Source of the DNA: Sulfidibacter corallicola | GTDB lineage: Bacteria > Acidobacteriota > Holophagae > Acanthopleuribacterales > Acanthopleuribacteraceae | Direction of reading: 5' to 3' | Length of the DNA: 64,000 nt | Assembly: GCF_017498545.1 (NCBI RefSeq) | Contig: NZ_CP071793.1 | Coordinates: 1,426,001 to 1,490,000, forward strand | Part shown: in pieces, positions 8,338 through 17,716 of the stretch | How the letters are laid out: each line of letters starts with the position of its first letter | Numbering within the stretch: position 1 is the first letter of the stretch | Translations under genes and position numbers: made by a program | Notes under the pieces: generated by a model | What the model was told of the DNA's origin: nothing | The model's database searches: none | What the model saw: the letters and a program-made list of their open reading frames with translations, nothing else

Positions 8338-9786
8338 ATGACCCAAAATTCCTCGAAATCCGTAACTTTGGACAACCAACCACGATTCAGTTCCAAGATC
8401 GCCATGATCCTGACCTGTATGGGCATGGCGGTGGGCACCGGCAACATCTGGCGGTTTCCCCGCGAGGTTGCCAAACACGACGGCGGCACCTTCCTGATCC
8501 CCTGGATCATTTTCCTGTTTCTGTGGTCCGTCCCGTTGCTGATGGTGGAGCTCTCCATCGGCCAACACACGCGCAAGGGCCCCTTCGGCGCCTTCGCCAA
8601 ACTCGGCGGTCGCAAATTGGCCTGGATGGGCGGCTTCATCAGCATTTGCACCATGTTGATCATGTGCTACTACGCGGTCGTCACCGGCTGGACCCTGAAA
8701 TATCTGATTCTCGCCTGGACCGGCCAACTCAACGGCATCGGCTCCGAACAATCGGTGGCCCTGTTCGACAGTTTTCGCAGCACACCCCAGGCGCTGTTTT
8801 TCCACGTGGCGGCGCTGCTGCTGGGCGGCTTCTTCGTGTACCGCGGCACCAAGGGCATCGAGTGGCTGAACAAGATCCTGATCCCGGCGCTGATCCTGAT
8901 CCTGATCATCGGTGCGGTGAACGCCCTGTTGTTGCCCAACGCCGGTGTCGGGCTGCAATACCTGTTCGATGTGGATGCGAGCAAGTTGATGAGTGCCGAG
9001 CACTGGATCGCGGGTCTGACCCAGTCGGCCTGGTCCACGGGTGCCGGCTGGGGCCTGATGTTGTCCTACGCGGTCTACGCCCGCGACGACGAGGACCCGA
9101 TCACGACGCCGATGGCCACGGGCAGCGGGAACAACGGCATCGAATTGATCGTGGCCCTGCTCATTTTCCCGGCCACGTTCGCGCTCATGACGCAGGGCGC
9201 GGCCTACATCAGCGGGGCCTCTTCCAAGGGAGGCATCGCCTTCCAGGTGATTCCGCTGCTGTTCGGTCAAATGGAAGGTGGACCCGTCTTGAACATTCTC
9301 TTTTTCAGCGGCTTGGCCTTTGCGGCCCTGACCTCGCTGGTGGCTATGCTCGAGCTGAGCACGCGGTTCTTCATGGATTTCGGGGTGCCGCGCAGAAGGG
9401 CCATCGTGATCACCTTGGTGATGGCGATCCTGATCGGTGCGCCCAGTGCGCTCAGCGACAAGATCTTCGACGACCAGGATTTCGTCTGGGCGGTGGGTCT
9501 GATCGTATCGGGGCTGTTTTTGAACATCCTGGTGTGGATCTACGGACCGGCCAAATTCGCGGGTGACATGCTGGATCGCAACCCGGGTTTCATCAAACCG
9601 GGCAAATGGTTCACCGTGGCGATGGGTTTGGTGCTGGTCGAGGGCCTGGTGTTGCTGGGCTGGTGGCTGTACCAAATGGCCGGCAGCGGATGGCGCGTGC
9701 TGGCGAGTTGCCTGTTCCAGTTCGCGATCGTGATCGGCGCGCTGTGGCTGTTGAACGACCGCCTGGTGAAACGCGTCAAGGATTGA
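8338..9786 (+). CDS. Sodium-dependent transporter of the NSS (SLC6/LeuT) family
   Basis: The protein has 482 residues and about 11-12 membrane helices. The NSS fingerprint MGMAVGTGNIWRFPREV lies at residues 28-44 in helix 1. Start ATG at 8338 follows CTGGAGAAAGAGC, so the upstream in-frame Met at 8263 is not used. By family knowledge it couples Na+ to uptake of an amino acid or related solute across the inner membrane. The substrate cannot be told from sequence. It is the only plus-strand gene for some kilobases and is followed by a 14-bp tandem repeat, so it is probably a single-gene unit. Confidence 0.93.
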   Translation: MTQNSSKSVTLDNQPRFSSKIAMILTCMGMAVGTGNIWRFPREVAKHDGGTFLIPWIIFLFLWSVPLLMVELSIGQHTRKGPFGAFAKLGGRKLAWMGGFISICTMLIMCYYAVVTGWTLKYLILAWTGQLNGIGSEQSVALFDSFRSTPQALFFHVAALLLGGFFVYRGTKGIEWLNKILIPALILILIIGAVNALLLPNAGVGLQYLFDVDASKLMSAEHWIAGLTQSAWSTGAGWGLMLSYAVYARDDEDPITTPMATGSGNNGIELIVALLIFPATFALMTQGAAYISGASSKGGIAFQVIPLLFGQMEGGPVLNILFFSGLAFAALTSLVAMLELSTRFFMDFGVPRRRAIVITLVMAILIGAPSALSDKIFDDQDFVWAVGLIVSGLFLNILVWIYGPAKFAGDMLDRNPGFIKPGKWFTVAMGLVLVEGLVLLGWWLYQMAGSGWRVLASCLFQFAIVIGALWLLNDRLVKRVKD

Positions 9787-10448
9787 GTGGGGGAACCCTG
9801 CCCGCGGAGGGCCGGTTTCGGAGGGCCGGTTGCGGAGGGCCGGTTGCGGAGGGCCGGTTTCGGACGGCCGGTTGCGGAGATCGGCCCCGCGGGTACCCTG
9901 AAGATTGCGGTTTCCTTCAAACGCCGCATGGTGGATCGACACGAATACGTAATTTTTTACCACCGAGTGCCCAGAGTTCACGGAGAGGACACGGAAAATA
10001 TACCCCTAAAGATTTGAATTAGGGAGATATCTGGGGCCTTGTTCGGTGTGTGAGGTGTATTGAGATAATGGTAGTAGGCTTCTCTGGCTTCGTTTTATTG
10101 AAATTTTTTTAAATTATTTGAATTTGTCGCTTGAAAAGGGAAGCGCTTTTCTTTCCTAAACCTTCGCTGAAATTTTGAGAAACGATTGAGCAGAAAATTG
10201 TTGCTGATAGGTAGATCCAATGTGATTAACCCAAATGGATCTCAGCTCGATTATCATGGTCGACATGCTTCATGTGCTGCGGATTTCATGTCATTGGAAG
10301 GTATCAAACTTGGCTGTCACACCTTTGACTATGGTGTGCGCTTGTACAATCCATCCTCCGGGAGCTCTGTGTACTCCGTGGTAAAAAAAATACTAAAAAA
10401 CCACACCCAGAAAACCGATGCGAACCCAATCTCCAAAACTCTACCGAA
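9787..10448. other. Intergenic region: 14-bp tandem repeat, loose repeats, AT-rich stretch
   Basis: No gene is supported. Directly after the transporter stop is a 14-bp tandem repeat. Two segments of the CACGGAG-type loose repeat follow at about 9957-9995 and, inverted, at about 10369-10390. Between them, about 10020-10200 is clearly richer in A+T than the surrounding sequence. Confidence 0.5.
9805..9874. repeat. 14-bp tandem repeat, five copies
   Basis: The unit CGGAGGGCCGGTTK (K = T or G) is repeated five times without gaps, with one C change in the last unit, then decays. It starts 18 bp after the transporter stop. The unit contains the short palindrome GGCC and is not a multiple of three. 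Confidence 0.9.
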
Positions 10449-11048
10449 CTAGACGCCGGCCCCTTCGGTCTCCTTGTCTTCGATGATCTCGTCGTCGAAA
10501 CTGCCGGTCAACAGCAGCATGCACCCGTGTTGCGTCCACTGATGTTCGTGGACGCTCGTCGCTTCCGCCCGGCAGTAGTCTCCCGCTTTCAACGAAATGG
10601 TTTCTCCGCAGATGTCGCCCTCCAAAACCAGGAAGGTCTCCAGGCCCGCGTGCAGGTGACCCGGGTAGGATGCACCCGGCTCCATTCTCACCAGTTTGGT
10701 GACTTGGCGCTTCTCGCGGTCGAGGTGCAGCACCTTGATCGTGATCCCGGCAAAGCTGGTGGCCTGCCAATCCATGTCGTTCGTGCGCAGGCAGGTGATG
10801 CCAGGCGCCAGTCGCTCCTCGGAAGGCGCCGCTTTGGCTTGCGCCCCTGCCTTTCGCTTGGCGATACGCGCCCGCAGACGATCCTTCAATTCGGGAGGCG
10901 GAGCCACGTCCTCGACCATGTGCCCGATGTGGTGCATCAGCGTTTCCAATTCGGGATGTCGCGGTGGGAACGAGGAAGCATCCGGATGCTCGGTTCGGCG
11001 CTCCATTACTTCCTGGATGGGGTCGTCTTTGAAATCGGGCTTGGACAT
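10449..11048 (-). CDS. ChrR-like cupin anti-sigma factor
   Basis: The protein has 199 residues and starts 8 bp after the stop of the ECF sigma gene, with GGGAG upstream. Residues 1-65 form a helical anti-sigma-like region and 85-190 a cupin. The cupin keeps metal ligands HLHAGLE at 131-137 (HxHxxxE) and a later His in VHEHQW (166-171). In Rhodobacter ChrR an N-terminal HxxxCxxC zinc site holds the sigma factor and the cupin senses singlet oxygen. Here the N-terminal region has His residues (HHIGHM at 39-44) but no CxxC, so the zinc site is absent or different. The likely role is inhibition of the adjacent sigma factor, relieved by an oxidative or organic signal at the cupin. Confidence 0.85.
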   Translation of the reverse strand: MSKPDFKDDPIQEVMERRTEHPDASSFPPRHPELETLMHHIGHMVEDVAPPPELKDRLRARIAKRKAGAQAKAAPSEERLAPGITCLRTNDMDWQATSFAGITIKVLHLDREKRQVTKLVRMEPGASYPGHLHAGLETFLVLEGDICGETISLKAGDYCRAEATSVHEHQWTQHGCMLLLTGSFDDEIIEDKETEGAGV

Positions 11049-11056
11049 GAAGCTCC

Positions 11057-11749
11057 CTAAGTCAGTCCTAAGTCATCGCGCAGCAACGCGAGGGCGTTGC
11101 GAATACGGGTTTTGACCGTGCCGAGGGGGAGCCGCAACAAGCCGGCGATTTCGGCATGGCTCCACCCGCCGAAGTAGGAGGCCAGCAGTAATTGTTGTTG
11201 GGAGTGGGATAACTTGGCCATGGCCTGATGAATGAAGTGCTTGTTCTCGGTGTGGGCCTGAAAAGCTTCGGGGCTCAAGTGAGCGGGGATGGTTGCCTGA
11301 CGGTATTCCTGGGCCCCATGAGCTTGCCGCATTGCCTTGCGAAGGAGGTCAAGTGAGCAATTGCGGGCCAAGGTTGAAATCCAAACGGTGACACTTCCCC
11401 GAGCGGGGTCGTAGTTATCGGCATGCTCCCAAATTTTGGTGTAGACGTCAAGGGTTGCCTCTTCGGCGCTTTCCTTGTTGTTGAGAATTCTCGAGGCAAT
11501 GGCGAACACGCGACCACTGGTGAGATCGTAGAGCGCCTCCAGCGCTTCTTCGCTACCACCCTGGATGTCCGCCATCAATTGTTCCATTGAATTCGATGCA
11601 TCCAATCGGATCTCTTGTTGCAAAGGCTGTCCCTTCGTGTGACCGCCCTGGTCCAAACCGATCACCGTTTGCTCTTCCGAGATGTACTCGAGATGTTGTC
11701 CACCATGAAATGTTCCACCCATTATACAAAAGCTGACAGCTTGCGTCAT
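11057..11749 (-). CDS. ECF RNA polymerase sigma factor
   Basis: The protein has 230 residues. ATG at 11749 is chosen because AAAGGAG lies five bases upstream; upstream Met codons would extend toward the DUF4198 gene. Sigma-70 region 2 is visible at about residues 55-120 (the ESAEEATLDVYTKIW helix) and region 4 at about 165-225 (HAEIAGLLRLPLGTVKTRI, the -35 recognition helix). The sequence type and the cupin anti-sigma partner immediately downstream match the RpoE/ChrR (ECF11-like) group. The gene is last but one in a same-direction series after DUF4331, secreted and DUF4198 genes, which are good candidates for its regulon. Confidence 0.93.
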   Translation of the reverse strand: MTQAVSFCIMGGTFHGGQHLEYISEEQTVIGLDQGGHTKGQPLQQEIRLDASNSMEQLMADIQGGSEEALEALYDLTSGRVFAIASRILNNKESAEEATLDVYTKIWEHADNYDPARGSVTVWISTLARNCSLDLLRKAMRQAHGAQEYRQATIPAHLSPEAFQAHTENKHFIHQAMAKLSHSQQQLLLASYFGGWSHAEIAGLLRLPLGTVKTRIRNALALLRDDLGLT

Positions 11750-11808
11750 CCAAGCTCCTTTCGGCTGTTTCTTTTCTATTCGCGAGGGTGGACATGTTGG
11801 ATCTCGAG

Positions 11809-12690
11809 TCAATGCGATGCGGTGTGATTTTTTTTCAAATACTTGGATTCAAAAGTGAAAGAGGTCCAGAAGCTCTCCCAATCCACCTCCTGTGGGGCCT
11901 CCAGTGGAACCATGTGGACGGCCTTGACCATCCAGATGCCGGCTCGATTCAGCGGCAGGGTCACTTCGCCTGCGGCATCGGTTCGCGCCACCACGGGTCG
12001 GTTCCGTAAATCCTTGCAATAGGCGGTGACGCGTTTGTCCGCAAGGGGTGTTCCCCGGAAAAGCAGCTTCATCCGCAGGACCTGTTCGTCGTTCAAGGCG
12101 AGGGGATTGGTGAGCGGCACCAGCTCCAGGGTATGGCCGATGGTGCGGCCGTAATCGCTCGCTTCGGCCGCGTCGGCATCACCGGTGCAGATCAGCGCTT
12201 TGGCGCAGCGCGAATACACCTCGTTGCCTGGCTCTTTGGTGCGTCCCGTTTCGCGACGTTGTCGGATGATGTCGTCCAGGCCTTCCTCGGCCAGGTAGGC
12301 TTCGAATTTCGCCGGGGAAAGCCGCAGGTGGGATCGTTTGCCGCGGTAGGCGACGACGGCGATGCCCGGCTCCTTGACCGCGACCACGCCGGCGATATCG
12401 GTGCCGATCCCGGGAATCAGGTCCCGCGACGCGGTCGGCGTCATCAATTGAAAGGTGTCCACCAATTGCGGCGAAGGAATGATGCGATCCCCTTCGAAGT
12501 GGTCGCCGATGTAGGCATACACTTTCAAGGGACCCGGTTTCTCGAAGTGGAATTGGGCCGGTTGCAGCCAGAAGTCATGGGCCCACAGAGGGGCACCCAC
12601 CAACAACACCAACCACGACCCGAGGATCCAAACCCTCGTGGGGGAGTGTCCAAGGCCGTGCCGGCCGTACGTCTCGATACTTCCATTCAT
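11809..12690 (-). CDS. DUF4198-containing secreted protein
   Basis: The protein has 293 residues. Start ATG at 12690 has GGAG upstream. The N-terminal 43 residues include a hydrophobic signal segment ending in LWAHDFWLQP, the mark of DUF4198 proteins, where mature proteins begin with a conserved His-Asp-(Phe/Tyr)-Trp. The rest is beta-rich, with a C-terminal Ig-like part containing TDAAGEVTLPLNRAGIWMVKA. Family members are periplasmic or surface proteins often near metal transporters, and their biochemical role is not established. The stop is 59 bp before the sigma factor start on the same strand. Confidence 0.88.
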   Translation of the reverse strand: MNGSIETYGRHGLGHSPTRVWILGSWLVLLVGAPLWAHDFWLQPAQFHFEKPGPLKVYAYIGDHFEGDRIIPSPQLVDTFQLMTPTASRDLIPGIGTDIAGVVAVKEPGIAVVAYRGKRSHLRLSPAKFEAYLAEEGLDDIIRQRRETGRTKEPGNEVYSRCAKALICTGDADAAEASDYGRTIGHTLELVPLTNPLALNDEQVLRMKLLFRGTPLADKRVTAYCKDLRNRPVVARTDAAGEVTLPLNRAGIWMVKAVHMVPLEAPQEVDWESFWTSFTFESKYLKKNHTASH

Positions 12691-12962
12691 GAATCTCTAC
12701 TCCGGAAAAAGAAATGAGGTGGTCCGATGGGACCACCGGGGGACCGGCTTCGGGTCAAGGGTGGCGAGCCGGTGTCGTCGGGGCCCGAAGCCAGTGCCGG
12801 GAACCGGTGCCCATCCAGGCGCGAAGTCTCGTTTGCGAGGGATCGCTCGATCCGGATGGACACTGGCTGGAGGCCGGCCCGAAACCTGTTCCTCCAAAGG
12901 GGTCGAGGAGGATCATTGCTCGCGTTTCGGGATGAAGGGCGCCCTTTCGGGCTGGCCTCCGA

Positions 12963-13733
12963 TCAGGGGTCGAATTGGAAACCGGTCGCCGGGACGCCCG
13001 ACATCACGCCTTCGTTGAAGGCCAGGGCCTGCACCGAAACCGATTCGCTGCAGAGTGCGCTCATGTGTCCCAATTCGGAACCCAACAATTCGCCGACGGT
13101 GGGGAACAGGTCCTCGACCACACCCAGCCATTTGCCTTGCGCCGGAATGGACACGATCGCGGTCGCCAGTTGTTGGCCCTCGCCGCCGACCATGGTGAAG
13201 GTGCAGTCACATGCCTGGGCGGCGTCGGTATTGGTCACACCGAACCCGCGCAGTTCCGTGCTGTTGAGGTTCACTTTGAAGAAGGTGGAAGGATCGGAAA
13301 CGGCCACGCCGACCTTGGAGACCACGTTGGTCCCGTCGAAGAGGGCGAAGGCCGCTTCGATCGCCAGTAACTCGGACTCGTTGCCGGCGCCATCGACACC
13401 GGTGATCCGGGCTTGAACGCTGCGGTTGTCGCCACCGGTGACCGAGTCCAGCTCGATCACGCGCGCGGTCTGGGGCGCCAAGGTCGCGCTCCATTCGGAA
13501 ACGCCGCTTCGCGGGCCGTCGCTGTCGCTGAGCGAAACCGAGGGAGTGGTGCCGTCCGAAGCGAAGAAGGTGGCCGTCACGGTGAGCGGAGCGTCGAATG
13601 AGTCGTTGCGCAGGAAGATCGTGGATTTGAATTGTTCGTTTGCCGAGAGATGGGGGATCCAGGTCGTGCCGTGCCCACCGGCGAAGGCCGTGAGCGACAA
13701 CCCGAACACACACAGGGAAAACCATTTCAACAT
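12963..13733 (-). CDS. Secreted beta-sandwich protein of unknown function
   Basis: The protein has 256 residues with a Sec signal peptide (residues 1-19, ending AFA-GG). The body reads like tandem beta-sandwich modules (WIPHLSANEQFKSTIFLRND; VTATFFASDG). It resembles the C-terminal modules of the M4 protease at 30927-34223 in style: strand, 'N-D/N' turn and a 'TV-x-YAANGT' or 'TATFFASDGT' strand. It starts 13 bp after the stop of the DUF4331 gene, with GGAGG before the ATG, so the two are almost surely cotranscribed. Function is unknown; a surface or extracellular location is expected. Confidence 0.75.
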   Translation of the reverse strand: MLKWFSLCVFGLSLTAFAGGHGTTWIPHLSANEQFKSTIFLRNDSFDAPLTVTATFFASDGTTPSVSLSDSDGPRSGVSEWSATLAPQTARVIELDSVTGGDNRSVQARITGVDGAGNESELLAIEAAFALFDGTNVVSKVGVAVSDPSTFFKVNLNSTELRGFGVTNTDAAQACDCTFTMVGGEGQQLATAIVSIPAQGKWLGVVEDLFPTVGELLGSELGHMSALCSESVSVQALAFNEGVMSGVPATGFQFDP

Positions 13734-13746
13734 CGTGCATGCCCTC

Positions 13747-15252
13747 CTAGAAGCTCGAGCCGTCGATCGGGTGGTTCAGGTACGGGAAGCCCCCGCCGAA
13801 CAGGCGCGCGTCGATGTAGGCGCCGTCGGTGTAGGCCGCTTGACCCGAGGGGGCCACCGTTTCGTCCAGCAGGACACCCATGACCACGCGCAGGGCCGCG
13901 TCGATCACGTCGTCGCCCGGTCTGCGTCCGTTGGGGAAGCCCGCGTTGTCGCCGGCGAGAACGCCCAGCGGGTTCTGGTCCGCGCGCGCCGTTACCGGCG
14001 TCGCGGTATTCAGGCGCAGCATTTCGGAAGCGGTCGCGTTGGCCGGTTGGTTCAGGCCCGGGATGCCGGTCAGGAACACTTGGATCAGGTCATTGCGGGG
14101 GAATGAATTGGGCGCGGTCACCCCGAACAGGATTTCGATCAACTCGGGGAAGACCGGATTGGTCACGTAGGTCGCGAAATCGCCGTCGTTCATGGGTTCG
14201 CTGAAGTTGAACTTGTTCTTGTCGGGCAGGCCGATGACCACCTCGTTGACCAGGGGGTTGCCCAGCCGCGAGACTTGGTGCCAGCGTCCGAACTCCACGT
14301 CCGGATTGTCGAAGGAGGTCGTGCCTTCCGAGGAATCGCCGAACGGGTTGCCCACCGGTTTCCCTTCGGACAACAGCACGCGATTGCGGCGCTTGCTGGC
14401 CGTGGTCCAGGCGCCGATGACCGTTTCGCTGCCCTGGGTCAGGTACGAGATCGGGATTTCCAGGGCGATCGAGGTGATGTTCACCTGTTGCAACGCCGAG
14501 GATTCCGCGTCGACCGCACCCAGCGGGTTCAGGTTGATCAGGTCGAAGCCCTTGCCGATGTTGAAGACGAAGCCTTCCTGGCGCTGGCCGACGAAGACGC
14601 GCCCGGTGGATGCGTCCGGGAGTGCGATGTTGTAGACGTGGGCGTCGGCGTAGGCCGCGTAATCCGGAATGGATTTGGACCCGTAGTTGTCCGACGGCTT
14701 GAGGAAGCTCGTCGCATCCGATTCGGCGTTGGTGACGGCGGTTTTGGCGCCGGTGCGGCGATCGCCCGTGATCACGTCGAGGGTGTAGCGTTCTTCGACC
14801 TGAACGACGCTGCCGTTGGGAATGTTGTCGGCGGAAAGCGCGCCGATTTGCACCAGGGGAATCGCGACATTGGCGGTCGCGCCTTCATCGCCCACCGGGA
14901 GCGTGAAGTTCTCCGCCAGGTTGTTGGAGAAGCGAAATTGGAAGGTGATGTCTTCCACGGCGTCACCGTCGTTATCGATATGGATTTCATATAGGGCGTC
15001 TTCGTCCAAGAGAAAATAGTTCGGTCCGCCGTAGGGGAGCTGAAGCGGGTTGTAATTGGCGATGATGGTGACGTAATCTTCGCGTCCCTCTTCGTAGCTG
15101 CGGAACATATAGAAATCGGTGCCGTCGGTCTTGGGCAGCTCGAGCGTGTGCGGGGCCTCCCGGTGACTTGAAGCCAGGAGCGTGGAACAGCAGAGCAGGG
15201 CCATGGACACGAGAAACGGGTAAAACACATTGCGGCGCATCGGAGCCGTCAT
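13747..15252 (-). CDS. DUF4331 family secreted protein
   Basis: The protein has 501 residues, a typical length. The start ATG at 15252 follows AGGAGGCACC. A signal peptide covers residues 1-28, and the mature protein begins SSHREAPHTLELPKTDGTDFYMF, the signature of DUF4331 proteins. Repeated D-x-D-x-D segments (IDNDGDAVEDITFQF) may bind calcium. DUF4331 proteins are exported and of unknown function. In several bacteria they lie near ECF sigma factors, as here, where the sigma/ChrR pair is 2 kb downstream in the same direction. It is the first gene of the presumed transcript. Confidence 0.92.
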   Translation of the reverse strand: MTAPMRRNVFYPFLVSMALLCCSTLLASSHREAPHTLELPKTDGTDFYMFRSYEEGREDYVTIIANYNPLQLPYGGPNYFLLDEDALYEIHIDNDGDAVEDITFQFRFSNNLAENFTLPVGDEGATANVAIPLVQIGALSADNIPNGSVVQVEERYTLDVITGDRRTGAKTAVTNAESDATSFLKPSDNYGSKSIPDYAAYADAHVYNIALPDASTGRVFVGQRQEGFVFNIGKGFDLINLNPLGAVDAESSALQQVNITSIALEIPISYLTQGSETVIGAWTTASKRRNRVLLSEGKPVGNPFGDSSEGTTSFDNPDVEFGRWHQVSRLGNPLVNEVVIGLPDKNKFNFSEPMNDGDFATYVTNPVFPELIEILFGVTAPNSFPRNDLIQVFLTGIPGLNQPANATASEMLRLNTATPVTARADQNPLGVLAGDNAGFPNGRRPGDDVIDAALRVVMGVLLDETVAPSGQAAYTDGAYIDARLFGGGFPYLNHPIDGSSF

Positions 15253-16423
15253 GGTGCCTCCTAAAGACGTGGTGCCACCACAACACCCCAGAGACCGAGA
15301 ACCGTGGCGAGCTATCGATGGGGTAGTTGGGGGGTTTCACACGCCATTACGCCGCGAACCCCGCGATTGGATTTTTTTATTTTCGGCCGTCGCCTGGCGG
15401 GGGTTTTCCATAGGTGCAGGGGTGTTCATGCGTAAGTCTTTTCTCACCTATGATTACAGGGTTAACTTTCCATTAACGATGGGTGAGTCGTAACGGGTTG
15501 GTTTCTCGAATGTTCACGGGAATCGCGGCGATAAACACCGAGGGACTGAGGAGACAAAAACTACCCAATAGACACCTTCCGGGTTCGTCGTTCGATTCCA
15601 TGAATTTTGTCCACGGATCCCACGGATATACACGAATTTAGATACCACGGTTCGAATCCCGCCCGCCGGTTTTCTACGGTGACCCGCGACTTCGTCGAAA
15701 AAGAACATCAAGCGCAAAGTGCTGGATATAAGAACCTTGCGTGTCTGTATCGCCTCCGGGAACTCTGTGAACTCTCTTGAAACAAACTTGCTTGGAGTCC
15801 CCGAATGCCGAGAGATTCGTCGTGCCAGGTAGGTTCATCCGCCGGATGAACTTGTCGAAGCGATCCATGATCAGAGTTCCCGCATGCTTTGAGGATCGGC
15901 GCGGCAGTAGGTTGGCCGGCCCGGCCGACACTTCGAAGCGATCCACACTCCGCAGATGCGAGACGCCAAAGAGCGAAGCACCAATAGAAGCAGGAGTTTT
16001 GGAATGTGCGACCAGCGGTCGCACCTACCTGGCATGACAACCCTCTCAGGCAGCCGGGACCACCATGCTAGCTCACTCTGCCTTGTTTCATTCTCGAAAT
16101 CGAGCGGGTTAGCCCGCTGGTGCGTGGCTCTTTTGTAACAAACTCTGTAAAGCTCGAAGATAAAGATAAAAACCTAAAAAAGCGGATGTGCAGGGAGTTC
16201 GTCGAAAAATGTCGGCCCGGCGCCCTGGGTGGGCCCGGCACTTACTGCAACGACGCCCCTCTCACAAATGCGGGAACTCCCAAACGATTCGCTTCGATTA
16301 GTTACCCACCTGAAACTCGGTGGTCCGGCAATCCGGCCCCCGGCCTGGGCGGCGACTCCGTGGTGAAAAAAGCTGTTGTATAAAGATCACGACACCTATG
16401 AAGCAACCACCTCCACCCTGCGA
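15253..16423. other. Repeat-rich intergenic region
   Basis: No gene is supported. The first 500 bp should hold the promoter of the DUF4331 transcript. A loose CCACGGATCCCACGGATA-type repeat lies at about 15607-15636 and a composite REP-like block fills 15770-16375. Confidence 0.6.
15770..16375. repeat. Composite REP-like repeat, copy B (inverted relative to copy A)
   Basis: This is a near-identical inverted copy of 2712-3310. Its 19-nt palindromes are GTTCATCCGCCGGATGAAC at 15833-15851 (GTAG at 15829-15832), GTTGGCCGGCCCGGCCGAC at 15911-15929 (GTAG at 15907-15910) and GTGCGACCAGCGGTCGCAC at 16006-16024 (CTAC follows). A longer variant with an insertion lies near 16217. The distal 300 bp also match 53740-54050. 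Confidence 0.88.
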
Positions 16424-17434
16424 TCAGTACATGTCGAGGCGGCCGCGGCAACGGGCGAAGTCCTCCATGTCCGGCTTGGCCCGGTAGGCCGGCACCTGAC
16501 CCTGGAAATTGGAGGCGACGGGGGCCAAATCGCGTTTGGCCAGAGATTCCAACAGGGTGTCCCGGTAGGTGGTCATCGTGTCGGGTAGATGGGTCGACTC
16601 GTCGATGAGCGCCCCCTTCAGTTGGTCGATGGTCAAATTCTTGGCCCCCGACAGTTCGGCCCCGCGGAAGTCGCAGTCCGCGATGATCGCGCCGTTGAAA
16701 TCGGCGCCCATCAAGTTGGCGCGGTGGAACAGCGATCCGGAGAGGTCGGCGCCGTCGAATTGGGCACCGGCCAGATTGGCGCCCTCGAAGTCCGACTGCC
16801 GCGCTTCGGTCTGAATGAACAGGGCCAATTCCAGATTGGCGCAGACCAACTTCGCCTGGGAGATGTTGGCCTCGCGAAAGTCGGCCATACCGGCGTAGAC
16901 CTTGGTGAGGTTGGCGCCCTCCATGTGCGCCTGCTCCAGGTAGGTCCGCTCGAGCACCGCGCGCTCCAAGGAAGTACGCGTCAGTTTGGCTTTCCATAGG
17001 AAGGCCTTGCACAAATTGGCGTGATCCAGAATCTGGCCGCGCAGGTCGAAATCTTCGAGGATCGCATGCTCCAGTTCCATGCCCTTGAGTGACGGCAGCG
17101 GCTCTTCGAACTCCTTCAACCTGCGCATGATGCCGACCTTGCGCCAAACGCCCTCCTCGCTGCGCCAAAATCGGAAATCCTCCAGTTGTTCCAGATAGGT
17201 CTTCGTGAGGCGCCGCCTGCGCTGTTTCTTGTCCAGCCAGACCAGGACGATGCCGAACACGAAAATGTTCATGAAGGTGTTGTTCAAGACCAAGACGAAG
17301 GATCCCCATTCGGTTCCCACGGCCTTGTTGAAAAAAGCGATCACCACGCCCAGGACGGCAAACAGGGAGAGGCTGATCGACAACTGAGGATCGATGCGGA
17401 GTCCGGACGTTTTTTTCAAGAGGGAGCCTCCCAT
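16424..17434 (-). CDS. Membrane-anchored pentapeptide-repeat protein
   Basis: The protein has 336 residues. Two membrane helices lie at about 18-38 and 48-68, followed by a basic stretch (DKKQRRRR). From about residue 115 to 275 there are many A(D/N)LxX pentapeptides ([19 protein letters not shown]), which fold as a right-handed quadrilateral beta-helix. The C-terminal 60 residues are not repetitive. Many pentapeptide proteins have no known task; a protein-binding scaffold facing the cytoplasm is the simplest guess. It lies next to a REP-like block at its 3' side and is divergent from the DUF255 gene. Confidence 0.85.
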   Translation of the reverse strand: MGGSLLKKTSGLRIDPQLSISLSLFAVLGVVIAFFNKAVGTEWGSFVLVLNNTFMNIFVFGIVLVWLDKKQRRRRLTKTYLEQLEDFRFWRSEEGVWRKVGIMRRLKEFEEPLPSLKGMELEHAILEDFDLRGQILDHANLCKAFLWKAKLTRTSLERAVLERTYLEQAHMEGANLTKVYAGMADFREANISQAKLVCANLELALFIQTEARQSDFEGANLAGAQFDGADLSGSLFHRANLMGADFNGAIIADCDFRGAELSGAKNLTIDQLKGALIDESTHLPDTMTTYRDTLLESLAKRDLAPVASNFQGQVPAYRAKPDMEDFARCRGRLDMY

Positions 17435-17716
17435 GTTTTGGTCTTTGGATGTGAAAATGCGACTATTATAACTGAGTTACGTCAATCGCTCACGAAAGCC
17501 GCGAACCCCCCGTTCGCGAAATCCCGCTCGGTGGCGACACCCGCCGTGAGGGCGGACGGTCGCCGATTCCCCTACCGCCGGACCACCTGGCATCGACGCG
17601 ATATTTCAATGCGCGTCCCTCCCGATGTCGCCCCTGCAATCCGTCCCTTCGATCCGCGTCCTCTCGCGTGCGCGGCACTCGTTTCCACGTCCCAACCGAT
17701 GTACCTAGGAGCCACC

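Noticed and set aside
8317..9981. 554-residue minus-strand frame over the NSS transporter
   Set aside because: Antisense shadow; Gln/His/Arg-rich and crosses the 14-bp tandem repeat.
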